Part shown: positions 1 through 9,711 of the stretch, piece after piece | Layout of the letters: the number at the start of each line of letters is the position of its first letter | How positions within the stretch are numbered: position 1 is the first letter of the stretch | DNA from: Bacteroides stercorirosoris | GTDB taxonomy: Bacteria > Bacteroidota > Bacteroidia > Bacteroidales > Bacteroidaceae | Length of the DNA: 64,000 nucleotides | Reading direction: 5' to 3' | Assembly: GCF_900142015.1 (NCBI RefSeq) | Contig: NZ_FQZN01000016.1 | Coordinates: 84,058 to 148,057, forward strand | The notes under the pieces: generated by a model | The model's input: only the letters and a program-made list of their open reading frames with translations | Told to the model about the DNA's origin: nothing | Databases searched by the model: none | Made by a program: the position numbers and the translations under genes

Positions 1-1
1 T

Positions 2-949
2 GTCAAGCGCCGTGAGGTATCGTGTGAAGCATTCCTGGACTTTGTTGTGTCGAAGACCGATATAAAAGCGGATTATATGAATAACCCGGTTGAACTGAAA
101 AAGATATCTGATATGATTGAAGAGGTAAAGGGAGATTCAAGTATAATAGTCCGTGGAATATCCGTGATAGGTTATGCTTCCCCCGAAGGCTCCTTCATCT
201 TTAACAGACAGCTTTCCGAGGGGCGTGCAAAGGCGCTTGTCCACTATCTTCTGCCTCGTTTCTCTTTTCCTGAAGAAATGTATAATGTGGAATATGGAGG
301 TGAGAACTGGGACGGTTTGCGCAAAATGGTTGCAGAGTCCGATATGCCTGAAAAGGAAGGCATTCTTGACATTATAGACCATGTACCCGCAGCGATAAAC
401 TATAAGACCAATACCAGTCGCAAAAAGTCATTGATGCTGTACAAGCTGGGTAACCCTTACAGGTATATGCTCCGTGAATTTTATCCGCATCTGCGGAAAG
501 CCGTTTGTAAGCTGAATTATGATGTTCAGAATTTTGATGTGGAACAGGCAAAAGAGATGTTGCGCAGCCGTCCGCAAAATCTGAGTCTGAATGAAATGTA
601 TCTGGTTGCGCTTACTTATGATAACGGGTCGCCGGAATTTATAGAGTTGTTTGAAACGGCGGTACGGATATTCCCCAATGATAAAACCGCTAATCTGAAT
701 GCAGCTTCGGCCGCACTTTCACGCGGTGACACCATTCTTGCTGAGAAATATCTGCAGAAGGCTGATACCACTGTTCCTGAATATCAAAATGCTATGGGGG
801 TACTTCTCCTCTTAAAGGGAGATTATGAACAGGCAAAGGTATACTTGAATGAAGCTGTGGAATCAGGATTGGAGCAAGCACATCTCAATCTTAAGGAGTT
901 GGTTAAGAAAGAAGAGAATGCCCGGTTGATAAGCAAACAGAACAATTGA
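2..949 (+). CDS. OmpA-like/TPR fimbrial accessory protein (DUF3868-type), 5' truncated
   Basis: The reading frame is open to the window edge (V-K-R-R-E-V-S-C-E-A upstream of the first possible GTG at 47), so the N-terminus lies outside the window. About 40 residues in from the GTG there is an OmpA-like segment: GYASPEGS followed by N-x-x-L-S-E-G-R-A. This resembles peptidoglycan-associated OmpA motifs. The C-terminal third (LNAASAALSRGD, AMGVLLLLKGDYEQA) reads as tetratricopeptide repeats. Proteins of this composition (DUF3868 plus OmpA-like) commonly lie just upstream of Mfa1/Mfa2-type fimbrial genes in Bacteroides, as here with the fimbrillin gene 60 bp downstream. It probably anchors or assembles fimbriae in the outer membrane or periplasm; that role is inferred. 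Confidence 0.7.
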   Translation, partial: VKRREVSCEAFLDFVVSKTDIKADYMNNPVELKKISDMIEEVKGDSSIIVRGISVIGYASPEGSFIFNRQLSEGRAKALVHYLLPRFSFPEEMYNVEYGGENWDGLRKMVAESDMPEKEGILDIIDHVPAAINYKTNTSRKKSLMLYKLGNPYRYMLREFYPHLRKAVCKLNYDVQNFDVEQAKEMLRSRPQNLSLNEMYLVALTYDNGSPEFIELFETAVRIFPNDKTANLNAASAALSRGDTILAEKYLQKADTTVPEYQNAMGVLLLLKGDYEQAKVYLNEAVESGLEQAHLNLKELVKKEENARLISKQNN

Positions 950-1009
950 TTTTTTATATACCGTGATTGACAATAATCATTTTATTAACTATTATAAAAC
1001 ATAAACAAA

Positions 1010-2596
1010 ATGAAAACAAGGAGTTTTCTGTTATCAGCATTGGCGGCATTAATGCTTGCAGGCTGTAGTGAGGATGCCCGTGAAGATGAGATTCCGGGTA
1101 ATGTTTTGGTCGGGAAGGCATATCTGTCACTTTCGTTGCAAAGTCGGACGAGTACGCTTACAAGGGTAGATAATGTAAAAACGGAGGATGGTTCTGCTGA
1201 AGAAAGCAAGGTGGAAACCGTTACGGTTCTGTTGTTTGATAAGGATGACGTGTGTCTTGATGTAGTAAACGTTCCTTCTGGAGACATAACTGTAGGGAAT
1301 AGTGGTGGAAGTACGCCTCCTACTACTGCTACAGCCAGTAAGGCTCAATTAGTTCCGGAGAAAACCAAGAAAGTATTTGTGGTTCTCAATTCTGCTTCCA
1401 AATGGACTTTTACAAAAGAAGCTGTAGTAGGAAAAGCATGGTCTACAATCAATACTGCTATTGATGCGGTGATTGGTGATGTTGCTACTGCTAGTAAGTT
1501 TATGATGGCGAGTGCGGGTACGCCGACTGATGGGGCATTGACACCGGTAACTGTGCATAAACCGACAACATATACTGCGGAAGATGTGGCAGCTGCAAAA
1601 AAAGCAGCAGAAGATGCTCCGGCTACCATCAATGTAGACCGGTTGAGTGCAAAAGTGCAAGTCTCGCAGGCTTCTGGTTTTACAAAGCCTACAGGTTCAA
1701 ATTTCACTTTCAACGGTTGGGAATTAAGTGTAACTAACAAGAGTGTGAGATTGTATAGTGACCTTGTTACTTATGATAATGCTACCCCGGGAGCTGTTTA
1801 TCGTCGGGATAAGAACTATTTGGAGAGCGAACAACCTGATGTTACTAGTAATAAGGAAGAGAATATGGACAAAGCTTTCAATTATCTAAAAAATATTAAG
1901 AATGTAAGTGAGAATATGCCTGCCGTAGCGCAAATTGACAACGCAAGTCTATATTGTCTTGAAAACACCATGGAGGCTAAAGCGCAACAACTGGGCTTTA
2001 CGACTAAGGTGGTAGTAAAAGCCCAGTATACTCCTGACGGTATAACTAAAGACGCAAATTATTTCTCTTGGAAAGGAGCCTATTATACACTGGAACAACT
2101 TAAAGCTGAATATCTGAAACATAGTGACGGCACGGGATTGAAAGTAGACCTACCCATATTCTTGATAAAAGCCGGGGTTATGTCACAAGCGGAATTCGAT
2201 GAAGGTCAAGACAAAAGGAATGAAATTGTCGCCAATCTTTCAGAAGGTGCTGCAGCTAATCAATTAAATGCAAAAACCGGTATCATCGGACGTTTCTGTG
2301 CCGTACGCTACTATCACGAATCTGTCTGTTATTACGACGTCTTGATCCGTCACGACCAGAATATTACAACTAAGATGGCTTTAGGCAGATACGGTGTGGT
2401 ACGCAACAACTGGTATAATATTGAACTCAATAGTGTGAGCGGTCCCGGAACCCCGTGGATTCCCGATCCGTCTGACCCTGATCCTACCAATCCCACTCCT
2501 CCGGATACTGATGATGATGAAGCGGACGCTTATCTCTCTGTAAAAATCACTATCAATCCATGGACTTATTGGTCACAGGGTGTTGATTTGCATTGA
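1010..2596 (+). CDS. Mfa1-family major fimbrillin (lipoprotein precursor)
   Basis: The 528-residue product begins with a type II signal peptide (MKTRSFLLSALAALMLAGC, lipobox LAGC, Cys19). Residues about 35-230 resemble a fimbrillin N-terminal domain (YLSLSLQSR, then a beta strand TVTVLLFD typical of FimA/Mfa subunits). Residues about 280-460 form a second domain ending IIGRFCAVRYY...YGVVRNNWYNIELNSVSGPG, the usual Mfa1 C-terminal signature. A Pro/Asp-rich linker (about 485-505) precedes a last strand ITINPWTYWSQ. Such subunits are exported as lipoproteins, cleaved at the surface by a protease and polymerised by strand exchange. The Mfa2-like anchor gene follows after 3 bp, so the two are surely co-transcribed. 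No ribosome-binding motif is obvious, which is normal for Bacteroides. Confidence 0.9.
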   Translation: MKTRSFLLSALAALMLAGCSEDAREDEIPGNVLVGKAYLSLSLQSRTSTLTRVDNVKTEDGSAEESKVETVTVLLFDKDDVCLDVVNVPSGDITVGNSGGSTPPTTATASKAQLVPEKTKKVFVVLNSASKWTFTKEAVVGKAWSTINTAIDAVIGDVATASKFMMASAGTPTDGALTPVTVHKPTTYTAEDVAAAKKAAEDAPATINVDRLSAKVQVSQASGFTKPTGSNFTFNGWELSVTNKSVRLYSDLVTYDNATPGAVYRRDKNYLESEQPDVTSNKEENMDKAFNYLKNIKNVSENMPAVAQIDNASLYCLENTMEAKAQQLGFTTKVVVKAQYTPDGITKDANYFSWKGAYYTLEQLKAEYLKHSDGTGLKVDLPIFLIKAGVMSQAEFDEGQDKRNEIVANLSEGAAANQLNAKTGIIGRFCAVRYYHESVCYYDVLIRHDQNITTKMALGRYGVVRNNWYNIELNSVSGPGTPWIPDPSDPDPTNPTPPDTDDDEADAYLSVKITINPWTYWSQGVDLH

Positions 2597-2599
2597 TAA

Positions 2600-3568
2600 A
2601 TGGGAATCGAAACACACATAAAGAAATACATGATAATCCTTGCCGTCAGCTTGATGGCAGGGATTACCGGTTGTGATGTCCTTCATGACGACCTCAGTCA
2701 GTGTGACCTTTTTCTTAGATTCCGTTATGACTACAATATGGCAAATGAAGACTGGTTTACCGAACAAGTGGAAGAGGTGAAAATCTTTGTGTTCGATGCA
2801 AAAGGGAGATACCTTCAGACATTAACCGAAAATGGTGATGCGCTGAAAAGACCGGACTACCGCATGCCGGTACCATATCGTATGAAAGGCTGTACGGCAA
2901 TTGTTTGGGCCGGAAAGACAGATAAATTCTATTCGCTTCCTGTAATGACCGCAGGTGATCCGGTTGATAAATTGACTCTGAAGTATGAGCCTGAAAATAA
3001 TATAAGTAGCAACCATCTTGATGCGCTATGGCATAGCGGTCCTTTGCAAATGTTTTCTCCGGAGGGCATCAGTAATACGGAAACTGTCAGTTTATTGCGT
3101 AATACCAACGATATTACGTTAAGTATTACACGTGGAGATGGCTTGACTGACATGTCAAAATATGACATCAAACTTGTTGGTGCAAATGGTTCCTACGACC
3201 ATAAAAATAATTTTGGAGATATAAACAAGGATATTATTTACTATCCCTGTTCAGAAGAAAATGATGCTAAGACACCTTTCAAGGCACAACTGCATACTCT
3301 CAGATTTGTGAAGGGCAGCAATATGTCTTTTTCCATAACAGAAAAGTCATCCGGGAAATCAATTGATATAGGAGGTCAGGCGGTCATTAACCTTATTGAC
3401 TATCTGCTGAAGAGCAAACCGGATACGATGAGCGAGCAGGAATACCTTGACCGCAGGTATCAATGGGATATTAATATCCGTATTGGTGATGAGGAAGAAA
3501 ATGGTTACATCGCATTGTGCATAACCATTAATAACTGGATCTACTGGTTTCAACCAACAGATATATAA
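2600..3568 (+). CDS. FimB/Mfa2-family fimbrial anchor lipoprotein
   Basis: This 322-residue lipoprotein (lipobox ITGC, Cys25) carries the Mfa2 signature after the lipid site: CDLFLRFRYDYN, then VEEVKIFVFDAKGRYLQTL, and a later LDALWHSGP. Mfa2/FimB proteins cap and anchor the fimbrial base in the outer membrane and limit fimbrial length. The start lies 3 bp after the fimbrillin stop, suggesting translational coupling. Its last strand (ITINNWIYWFQPTDI) closely repeats the last strand of the upstream fimbrillin (ITINPWTYWSQGVDL), so both may use the same terminal strand in assembly. An alternative start at the Met at residue 11 would still leave a signal peptide. Confidence 0.9.
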   Translation: MGIETHIKKYMIILAVSLMAGITGCDVLHDDLSQCDLFLRFRYDYNMANEDWFTEQVEEVKIFVFDAKGRYLQTLTENGDALKRPDYRMPVPYRMKGCTAIVWAGKTDKFYSLPVMTAGDPVDKLTLKYEPENNISSNHLDALWHSGPLQMFSPEGISNTETVSLLRNTNDITLSITRGDGLTDMSKYDIKLVGANGSYDHKNNFGDINKDIIYYPCSEENDAKTPFKAQLHTLRFVKGSNMSFSITEKSSGKSIDIGGQAVINLIDYLLKSKPDTMSEQEYLDRRYQWDINIRIGDEEENGYIALCITINNWIYWFQPTDI

Positions 3569-3580
3569 GCCATTTCTGAA

Positions 3581-6046
3581 ATGAAACTTCGGCGTAAGAG
3601 AATGAAAATGACTATAAACATAAAATTTCCGGCAGTTGTCTTGCTTTTAACAATGCTGGCCCTCTTAACTTATTCTTGCAGTGACGAGAATGAACCGGCG
3701 GGTACAAGTATTTATCAAGGAGAAAGGATACCACTGGGCATTACTATGGGGGCACGCAACACTACCGATGAAGATAAAGTGATAAAATCCGTACGCGCCA
3801 TTGTTTTTAATGACAAGGACCAACTTGTGTATAACGCAGTTTCCGATGCTTCCATAAACGATGATAACACATTTACTGCAACAATCAGGGCTGCACGGGG
3901 ATACAACAATATTTACATCATCTGTAATGAGACGACGGAACTGACGGAAAAACTCAACGCCATTAAACGGGAAAATGAAATAGAAAACGTGACATTCTCA
4001 GCCGTAGGTATCGTTGCTCCTCCGCCTATGTATGGAAATGTGACACATGCTTATGTCGAATCCCGTAGCGACGGGTCAAATGCCACCGTTATAGTTAATA
4101 ATGTCAGAATGACCGAACTGCCGATAAGTGTGACACGTATGGTGGCCCGTCTTAGCTTTACAGCTATTAAAAATATAACCAATCCGGATGAAGATTTCAA
4201 AGTAGCCAAGCTCACAGTTAAGGTATGCCGTATGCCGGTCGGTACACCCATAGGAGAAGGGCAGCCATCTACAGGCGATGTCTGGTCAGACGACCTTGCG
4301 ATATCAGGAACAGGCACGCTTGACAATAATGGCGATTATACTATAAAAGATAATAGCTATACTATTCCTGCCGCACTGGATTTCATAACAATTCCTGCCA
4401 CATATATTCCTGAGCACTTGCTATCCCAACCTGAAAATGCTTCTCAGGCAACCTACCTTAAGATTGACGCACAGTGCGTACTTAAAAACGGAAGTTCTCA
4501 GGTGCTGAACTGCGTTTACCTCTTGAATATCGGTCAAGAGCCTCCCAAAAACTATAACCTGACACGAAATAACCATTATCAGATATATGCCACCATTACC
4601 GGTATGGGGGCAATGGGGCTATATGCGCAAATAGTGGCCATGGAGGAACATGATATTACCATCAACTGGAAACCTATCGACGGACTGGTCATTGTGAGCG
4701 ACAAGGCGGCAGATTATGACGCGGTTGCCGATACATCCAAAAATGTCAATATCTGGAATGATGTCAGCGTTTATTCAGGTATACTGAAAGCATATCATTC
4801 GGAGACGGGATATAAGGATGTATTGTTCAAATATGGCAGCTTGATAGCCGTGCACAGCGGCACAAGTGCGGGTGAGGAGTTTATAGCTCCTGCCAGTGCC
4901 AGTGTACTGAACGATGTACTTTGGTATCCCGGTTCATACGATCCCTTAAGCATCAGCGGGTGGACAGGTATTCCCTACCTAAACACAGGCGGAATACCTG
5001 CAAATAACACCGTAGACCAGGTTAAAGCCGGGGTGGGAGATCCCTGCAAGCTGGCCGGACTTTCCGAAACCCAGATCAAGGCTCAAAACATTGTGGATAA
5101 CGGGCAGTGGCACATGGCTACCCCGGATGAGAACAAAGCCCTGATAGCGGCATCGGATAACGAGAATAATTCATACGGTTATCCTTCTTTCCATTGGCTG
5201 CTTTCCCCGCATAACCGGTATAGAGACGCGGGCGGTGTATCTCAGGGGGACCATTCCAATGGAGGGTATTGGACCGATGACGCTTCGGTATTCGAATTCT
5301 CCGGTAATCCATCGGGTGCAAGTTTCCAAAGCGGTAAGGACAGGCAAAGTGCCTATATGATCCGCTGCGTGCGCAATGAAATACCGGAAAGCAAGATGGA
5401 GGCGGGTACCATTTCCAGTCCTACTTATCAGGGAACCGAAAAAGGTGGAAATGCTTATTTCGGTATAAAATCCAATGTGCCTTATTGGACGGCAACGCTT
5501 CTCACGGGAGAAGATGCGGGAACAGCGGATACGAGCGATTTCTCGTTCGTATCGGGTGACATCGTACATACGACCCACGGAAGCAATACGGAAAATATAC
5601 CTGTATACGTCAAACGTAAAGAAAGCGCTTCACCGCGTTCATTCAGAGTGAAGGTGGAAGGGGTCGGTTTGGACGGACAGACAAGGAGCATATTGCTCAC
5701 CGTCTCGCAAAGCGGATATGATTTACGTGCTACTACCGGATTAAGTAGTCTGGGTAATATACCTCAAACGGGAGATACTTATACGGTGAATATCCAGCTT
5801 ACTCCGACGGATATCTCCATACCTGCCGGAAAACTGTATTTGCAGGTTATTTATGGAGGCGTCCAAAAGTGTCTCAGTACTATAGTGGAGACTGCATCGA
5901 ATACGTATAGTTATTCTGTCTCGATAACAATTCCTGAGAACAGCAGTCCGAGTCCTATCAATCTTACTGTTAATATTCTACTGGAGAAAGATACTGGAGT
6001 GACAGTTCCTCTCGGCAGTCCGTCAATTACACAAAGCGGCTACTGA
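3581..6046 (+). CDS. Large fimbrial tip/accessory lipoprotein with FISUMP-like and BACON-like modules
   Basis: This 821-residue lipoprotein precursor has a basic N-terminus, a hydrophobic stretch and a Cys at residue 33 (TYSC). Residues about 45-350 show a fimbrillin-like fold (IPLGITMG, IKSVRAIVFND, VTRMVARLSFTAI, NNHYQIYATITG). Residues about 480-600 resemble the FISUMP/C-type-lectin-like module: GQWHMATPDENKAL, FHWLLSPH, AYMIRCVRN. Two Ig/BACON-like domains follow, each ending in a strand such as LTVSQSGY or SITQSGY. It lies 12 bp after the Mfa2 gene and is probably a fimbrial tip adhesin or adaptor. Met8 or Met10 are alternative starts that would shorten the n-region. Confidence 0.75.
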   Translation: MKLRRKRMKMTINIKFPAVVLLLTMLALLTYSCSDENEPAGTSIYQGERIPLGITMGARNTTDEDKVIKSVRAIVFNDKDQLVYNAVSDASINDDNTFTATIRAARGYNNIYIICNETTELTEKLNAIKRENEIENVTFSAVGIVAPPPMYGNVTHAYVESRSDGSNATVIVNNVRMTELPISVTRMVARLSFTAIKNITNPDEDFKVAKLTVKVCRMPVGTPIGEGQPSTGDVWSDDLAISGTGTLDNNGDYTIKDNSYTIPAALDFITIPATYIPEHLLSQPENASQATYLKIDAQCVLKNGSSQVLNCVYLLNIGQEPPKNYNLTRNNHYQIYATITGMGAMGLYAQIVAMEEHDITINWKPIDGLVIVSDKAADYDAVADTSKNVNIWNDVSVYSGILKAYHSETGYKDVLFKYGSLIAVHSGTSAGEEFIAPASASVLNDVLWYPGSYDPLSISGWTGIPYLNTGGIPANNTVDQVKAGVGDPCKLAGLSETQIKAQNIVDNGQWHMATPDENKALIAASDNENNSYGYPSFHWLLSPHNRYRDAGGVSQGDHSNGGYWTDDASVFEFSGNPSGASFQSGKDRQSAYMIRCVRNEIPESKMEAGTISSPTYQGTEKGGNAYFGIKSNVPYWTATLLTGEDAGTADTSDFSFVSGDIVHTTHGSNTENIPVYVKRKESASPRSFRVKVEGVGLDGQTRSILLTVSQSGYDLRATTGLSSLGNIPQTGDTYTVNIQLTPTDISIPAGKLYLQVIYGGVQKCLSTIVETASNTYSYSVSITIPENSSPSPINLTVNILLEKDTGVTVPLGSPSITQSGY

Positions 6047-6089
6047 TGTCCTCTCCCTGGATGAAAACTTGACAATAAACATATATGAT

Positions 6090-8360
6090 ATGAACCTAAG
6101 AACAAAATATAAAAGATATTTCCGGACAGCCTGCACCACCTTGCTGTTGCTGGCGTTCGTGGGCTGTGCAAAAGATAAACTGGCAGAGTACGGTCCCGGT
6201 GACGCTACCGGTAAGGTGGTTATGGTCAGCCTGAAAGTCGGTATTCCCCCAGCTATAGAGCCTGCATCAACGAGCGGATATGCCGCCGCTAAGTCGCTTT
6301 TTAGGGATAGGAACGATTCCGGATTGCCGTTTACAGTGGCTTTGGAACAGGGACAAGAGCCACATGAGGTAACTACCCGGGTGTCTGACGGCACGACCAA
6401 GTTACATAACCTTTGGCTTTTCCAATTCGATGAGCACGGTTCCATTAACGGAAATCCTCATAAACTGAGTGATGCGGTAACAGCCATAAATGATTTGATG
6501 ACGATAGATGTCCCCCTCGTAGTATCAGAGAACCAAACCTTATACCTGTTGGTATTAGGCCCCAAACTTAACTATGATATGAGCGGAGTGAGCACTCTTG
6601 ATGAACTCAAGAATTGGAGTTTTGACTATCTTATTAATGTAGAAGGGCATACCCAATCGCTTATCACCGCAGATGATGAAGTGCCGCTGGCCGGAGAAGT
6701 GTCAGGTGTCACTGTGGTGGACATCGACGGTGGTAATCGTGGTCTGGTAGAATACAACAAACCGACCGGCTTTGTGGGAGGCATCGAAATCGAGAGGTTG
6801 ATGGCACGCGTTACCTTACGTTACAAGTTCGAGGTGGAAAATTACCGGTTACAAGGTTTGAAACTGCTGAATGTGAACAATACTATCCGGCTCACCAATC
6901 CTGTAAAAAATACCGATGCGGATACATACGCCACATTTGAAATGGATCAGTTGGGTGAGCCCGATTCCAATGGCTATTACTCGGCAACATGGTATGTAGC
7001 GCAGAATCGGCAAGGGACGGTCGCAACTATTCTGAGTGAAAGCCAGCGGTACTACAAAGTGGTCAATAAGGCGCCTTCAGGTGCTGCGCCGCCACTGGGT
7101 ACGCAGATAGAGGCATGGGCATACCCTACTACCGGAACAGACGAATACGCGATCTACCAGATGTATGTTGGGAATAACAACACCGATAACTTCGATGTGG
7201 AACCCAATCATTTTTATAATTTACGTACTGCCATAAACGCAGAGATAAACTCGGCGAAGAACGATGAACGGATCAGGGCATATACCACCAGCCAGTATGT
7301 GGAATTTTTTTCCAGCCTTAACGTAAAGGCTTCCGGGGCATCATTCAGCTACACCCAGTACAACAAAGCGGGTGTCGATTATGACCTGGATGCAGCTTAT
7401 AGTGTCCGCCCGATAGTTATACAGACTCAAGGAAGGAAAGTGGAAGTGGAAATATATACTGACGCAGATTGTACGCAGAGAGCCGATAAGGGAAGCAGTT
7501 GGCTCCTCTTGTCTTCCTCTTCCAACTATACGGATGCATTCAATAATGTTAAAGAGCCATTGGATACCCGTGTTACGGCAAGTTCCATACTTCCCACTCA
7601 GGTGAAGTTTTATCTCTATAATAAGGAATACATTTACGATGATGACGGCAAACTGGTCGACCCGGGTGAATCCGATAAATCAGGAAAGCGTTCTTTATAC
7701 ATTAAAGTAACTACTACGACAGAGGGTGAAGGAGAAACATTGCAAACTTTCCATATATTCAGACTGGACCAGCGCCCGGCAGTATATGCCGGGTGTTTTG
7801 GAGGAGAAAGAGACACGGACGGAAACTATACAATGGGATTGGTGCATGACAGACCGAAACGTAGTGTATACCAGTATGACGTACCATCGGGTAAATTGGA
7901 ATATGGTTACAATGCGATTGTAACAGCTGATTATTCATACGGGACGGATGACGTGTATTATGGAAAAACCGCAACGGTAAACCTGGCCGAGAATATAAAG
8001 AACCTTACTTGGAGTGGTAATATACCTGTCCCGCAGAAAGATGCTTCCGGACATATATTGCTATATCAATATCAACACCCCGCTAGTACATTTTCTGCAA
8101 GGGCTTGCTATGATAAGAACCGGGATGAAGATGGAAACGGACGAATAGAAGGGGAGGAGTTAAAATGGTATTTACCGGCATCCAATCAACTGATTGGCCT
8201 CTATATCGGCAGTCTATTAGATGCCAGCAGCGGGCAAACAATTACAGAAGATGGAAGTACTTCTGCCAAAAGGTGGTATTACGGGCTTAACTCTTACTAT
8301 AAGACTGAGGGTAGTGCAAGGTGTGTAAGAGACATCCCTCTCCCTTCCGTTACTTATTAA
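6090..8360 (+). CDS. DUF4906-like fimbrial lipoprotein with C-terminal FISUMP-like module
   Basis: I chose the ATG at 6090 (MNLRTKYKRYFRT) over an upstream TTG because it gives a compact lipoprotein signal peptide ending LAFVGC (Cys26). The 756-residue product contains TLYLLVLGPKLNYD and IEIERLMARVTLRYKFEV, which match the pattern of DUF4906/fimbrillin-type accessory proteins. The C-terminus carries RNRDEDGNG-type and LKWYLPASNQLIGLYIG motifs, then SARCVRDIP. This is the same terminal pattern seen in the genes on both sides and typical of FISUMP-like domains. The gene is 43 bp downstream of the previous one and in the same operon. Role as a minor tip subunit is inferred from position and composition. 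Confidence 0.7.
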   Translation: MNLRTKYKRYFRTACTTLLLLAFVGCAKDKLAEYGPGDATGKVVMVSLKVGIPPAIEPASTSGYAAAKSLFRDRNDSGLPFTVALEQGQEPHEVTTRVSDGTTKLHNLWLFQFDEHGSINGNPHKLSDAVTAINDLMTIDVPLVVSENQTLYLLVLGPKLNYDMSGVSTLDELKNWSFDYLINVEGHTQSLITADDEVPLAGEVSGVTVVDIDGGNRGLVEYNKPTGFVGGIEIERLMARVTLRYKFEVENYRLQGLKLLNVNNTIRLTNPVKNTDADTYATFEMDQLGEPDSNGYYSATWYVAQNRQGTVATILSESQRYYKVVNKAPSGAAPPLGTQIEAWAYPTTGTDEYAIYQMYVGNNNTDNFDVEPNHFYNLRTAINAEINSAKNDERIRAYTTSQYVEFFSSLNVKASGASFSYTQYNKAGVDYDLDAAYSVRPIVIQTQGRKVEVEIYTDADCTQRADKGSSWLLLSSSSNYTDAFNNVKEPLDTRVTASSILPTQVKFYLYNKEYIYDDDGKLVDPGESDKSGKRSLYIKVTTTTEGEGETLQTFHIFRLDQRPAVYAGCFGGERDTDGNYTMGLVHDRPKRSVYQYDVPSGKLEYGYNAIVTADYSYGTDDVYYGKTATVNLAENIKNLTWSGNIPVPQKDASGHILLYQYQHPASTFSARACYDKNRDEDGNGRIEGEELKWYLPASNQLIGLYIGSLLDASSGQTITEDGSTSAKRWYYGLNSYYKTEGSARCVRDIPLPSVTY

Positions 8361-8387
8361 TGATAAAATGAAAATATAAAGAATAAA

Positions 8388-9182
8388 ATGAAAAGAATAA
8401 CTGTCATAATCTTCGCGTCCCTTTTTATCTTGCTAAAGGGATATTCCCAGACAATAGAAGTCTATGAAGATTCAAGGGGAAACAAGTATGCGGCTATTAA
8501 TTCGAAAGATTTGCCGAAACAAAGGATCAGAGATAAAAGTGCTGTCTTTTATAACAACATTCAATTATACGAGTACACCCCGACTGGTCAAGATACGAAT
8601 CCTATTATTGATACTAATGGCAACCCTGTTTATGCGGACAGGATTATCCGGCATATAGATAGCATGTATGATGCAGGCAAAATCAATAAGACTGTATCTG
8701 CATTTTTTATAGTCTCTCCGGATATCGTATATAGCGATGGCAATGATAGCGAGGGAAAAGATAGTGGAACGCAAACAATGAATTGGGCTACGGCAAATGG
8801 CTATCTCGCTACGGCAAACAGTAATAGTTATAGTACGGAGAAGAATATTGCCGTTCCCAAGGGATGCGCTATGTATCGGGGGAAAGACGGTCAGGACGCT
8901 CCGGGAACATGGCGGATACCTACACTGCGTGAAGGAAGCCTGATTATGATTTATTATAAGGAATTAGAGGCTACAGCTACCCAAGATACCGATTGTAAAG
9001 CATTTGCCTTATCTGACATAGCAACCACCTATTGGTTAGCGACGGAAAATACAACTTCTTCTCAAGCATGGTCAATGACAATTTATCCTGATGCGACAAG
9101 AGTGAAATATAAGTCTGTCAGAGATCTCTCCAAGGCAAGCTACTATTATCTCCGTTGCATCCGGGATATTCCGCCGGAATGA
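8388..9182 (+). CDS. Small secreted FISUMP-like protein, fimbrial operon
   Basis: The 264-residue protein has a cleavable signal peptide (MKRITVIIFASLFILLKGYSQ) and no lipobox. The second half reads as one FISUMP/lectin-like module: GTWRIPTLREGSLIMIYYKEL, TYWLATENT, QAWSM, then YYYLRCIRDIP at the C-terminus. Its end closely matches the ends of the 763-class protein upstream (ARCVRDIP) and the middle of the 821-residue protein (IRCVRN). It is 27 bp after the previous gene and likely the last structural gene of the fimbrial operon. A secreted adhesin tip is the simplest reading, but no binding specificity can be stated. Confidence 0.6.
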   Translation: MKRITVIIFASLFILLKGYSQTIEVYEDSRGNKYAAINSKDLPKQRIRDKSAVFYNNIQLYEYTPTGQDTNPIIDTNGNPVYADRIIRHIDSMYDAGKINKTVSAFFIVSPDIVYSDGNDSEGKDSGTQTMNWATANGYLATANSNSYSTEKNIAVPKGCAMYRGKDGQDAPGTWRIPTLREGSLIMIYYKELEATATQDTDCKAFALSDIATTYWLATENTTSSQAWSMTIYPDATRVKYKSVRDLSKASYYYLRCIRDIPPE

Positions 9183-9251
9183 ACTATCAATCTATAAGCA
9201 AGATTTTTCTCAGCCAAAAGCCGAAGAGTGTATAATCAATCATCAAACAAA

Positions 9252-9665
9252 ATGAAAACAATAAAAGCTGAAATGTTACTGGTGGAAGGTTCGTCGTTTC
9301 CTGTCATTCAGGAGGTTTACGACCCTTTGAGCAGAAGGCGTAACGGAACCATCACTCCGCAGGCTCCCATTATTATTACCGGATGCAATTTAGAGATGCT
9401 GACGTGGGAAAACACAAGATTATGTATTATTCCCGCAGTAAACGACAAGATACTGATAGAGCTTAACAATGTGCACAGATGCTCAGAAGATAAAGTTTGT
9501 GCAATCCTTCCGCAAGTTGACGAGGGCGAATATTTTCTGGCACTGAAAATCTTGATGAAAGATAAAGAATGTTTTATCTATATTTTCTCTGAGCCGTTGA
9601 TTGTGAGTCTAAAAAGATATGGAAGAGTAGATATGTATCCACATTACTATGATGGGGATAAGTGA
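9252..9665 (+). CDS. Small conserved-looking protein of unknown function (possible Ig-like domain)
   Basis: I start this at ATG 9252 (MKTIKAEML); a GTG at 9228 would add eight residues. The 137-residue product has no signal peptide or membrane segment. Pattern: a proline-bounded strand (TPQAPIIITGCNLEML), then a beta-rich stretch LCIIPAVNDKILIELNNV and VCAILPQVDEGEYFLALKI. This resembles the Ig-like DUF4469-type domains found in Bacteroides HU/DUF4469 proteins, but the similarity is by eye only. It sits between the fimbrial structural genes and their likely AraC regulator. Cytoplasmic location is probable from the lack of a signal. Confidence 0.5.
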   Translation: MKTIKAEMLLVEGSSFPVIQEVYDPLSRRRNGTITPQAPIIITGCNLEMLTWENTRLCIIPAVNDKILIELNNVHRCSEDKVCAILPQVDEGEYFLALKILMKDKECFIYIFSEPLIVSLKRYGRVDMYPHYYDGDK

Positions 9666-9711
9666 TTGCTATTTATGATGCAAATAAAACAAATCTGAAA
9701 CCAGACATATT

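Noticed and set aside
6069..6089. TTG start for the DUF4906-like gene
   Set aside because: The ATG at 6090 gives a better lipoprotein signal peptide.
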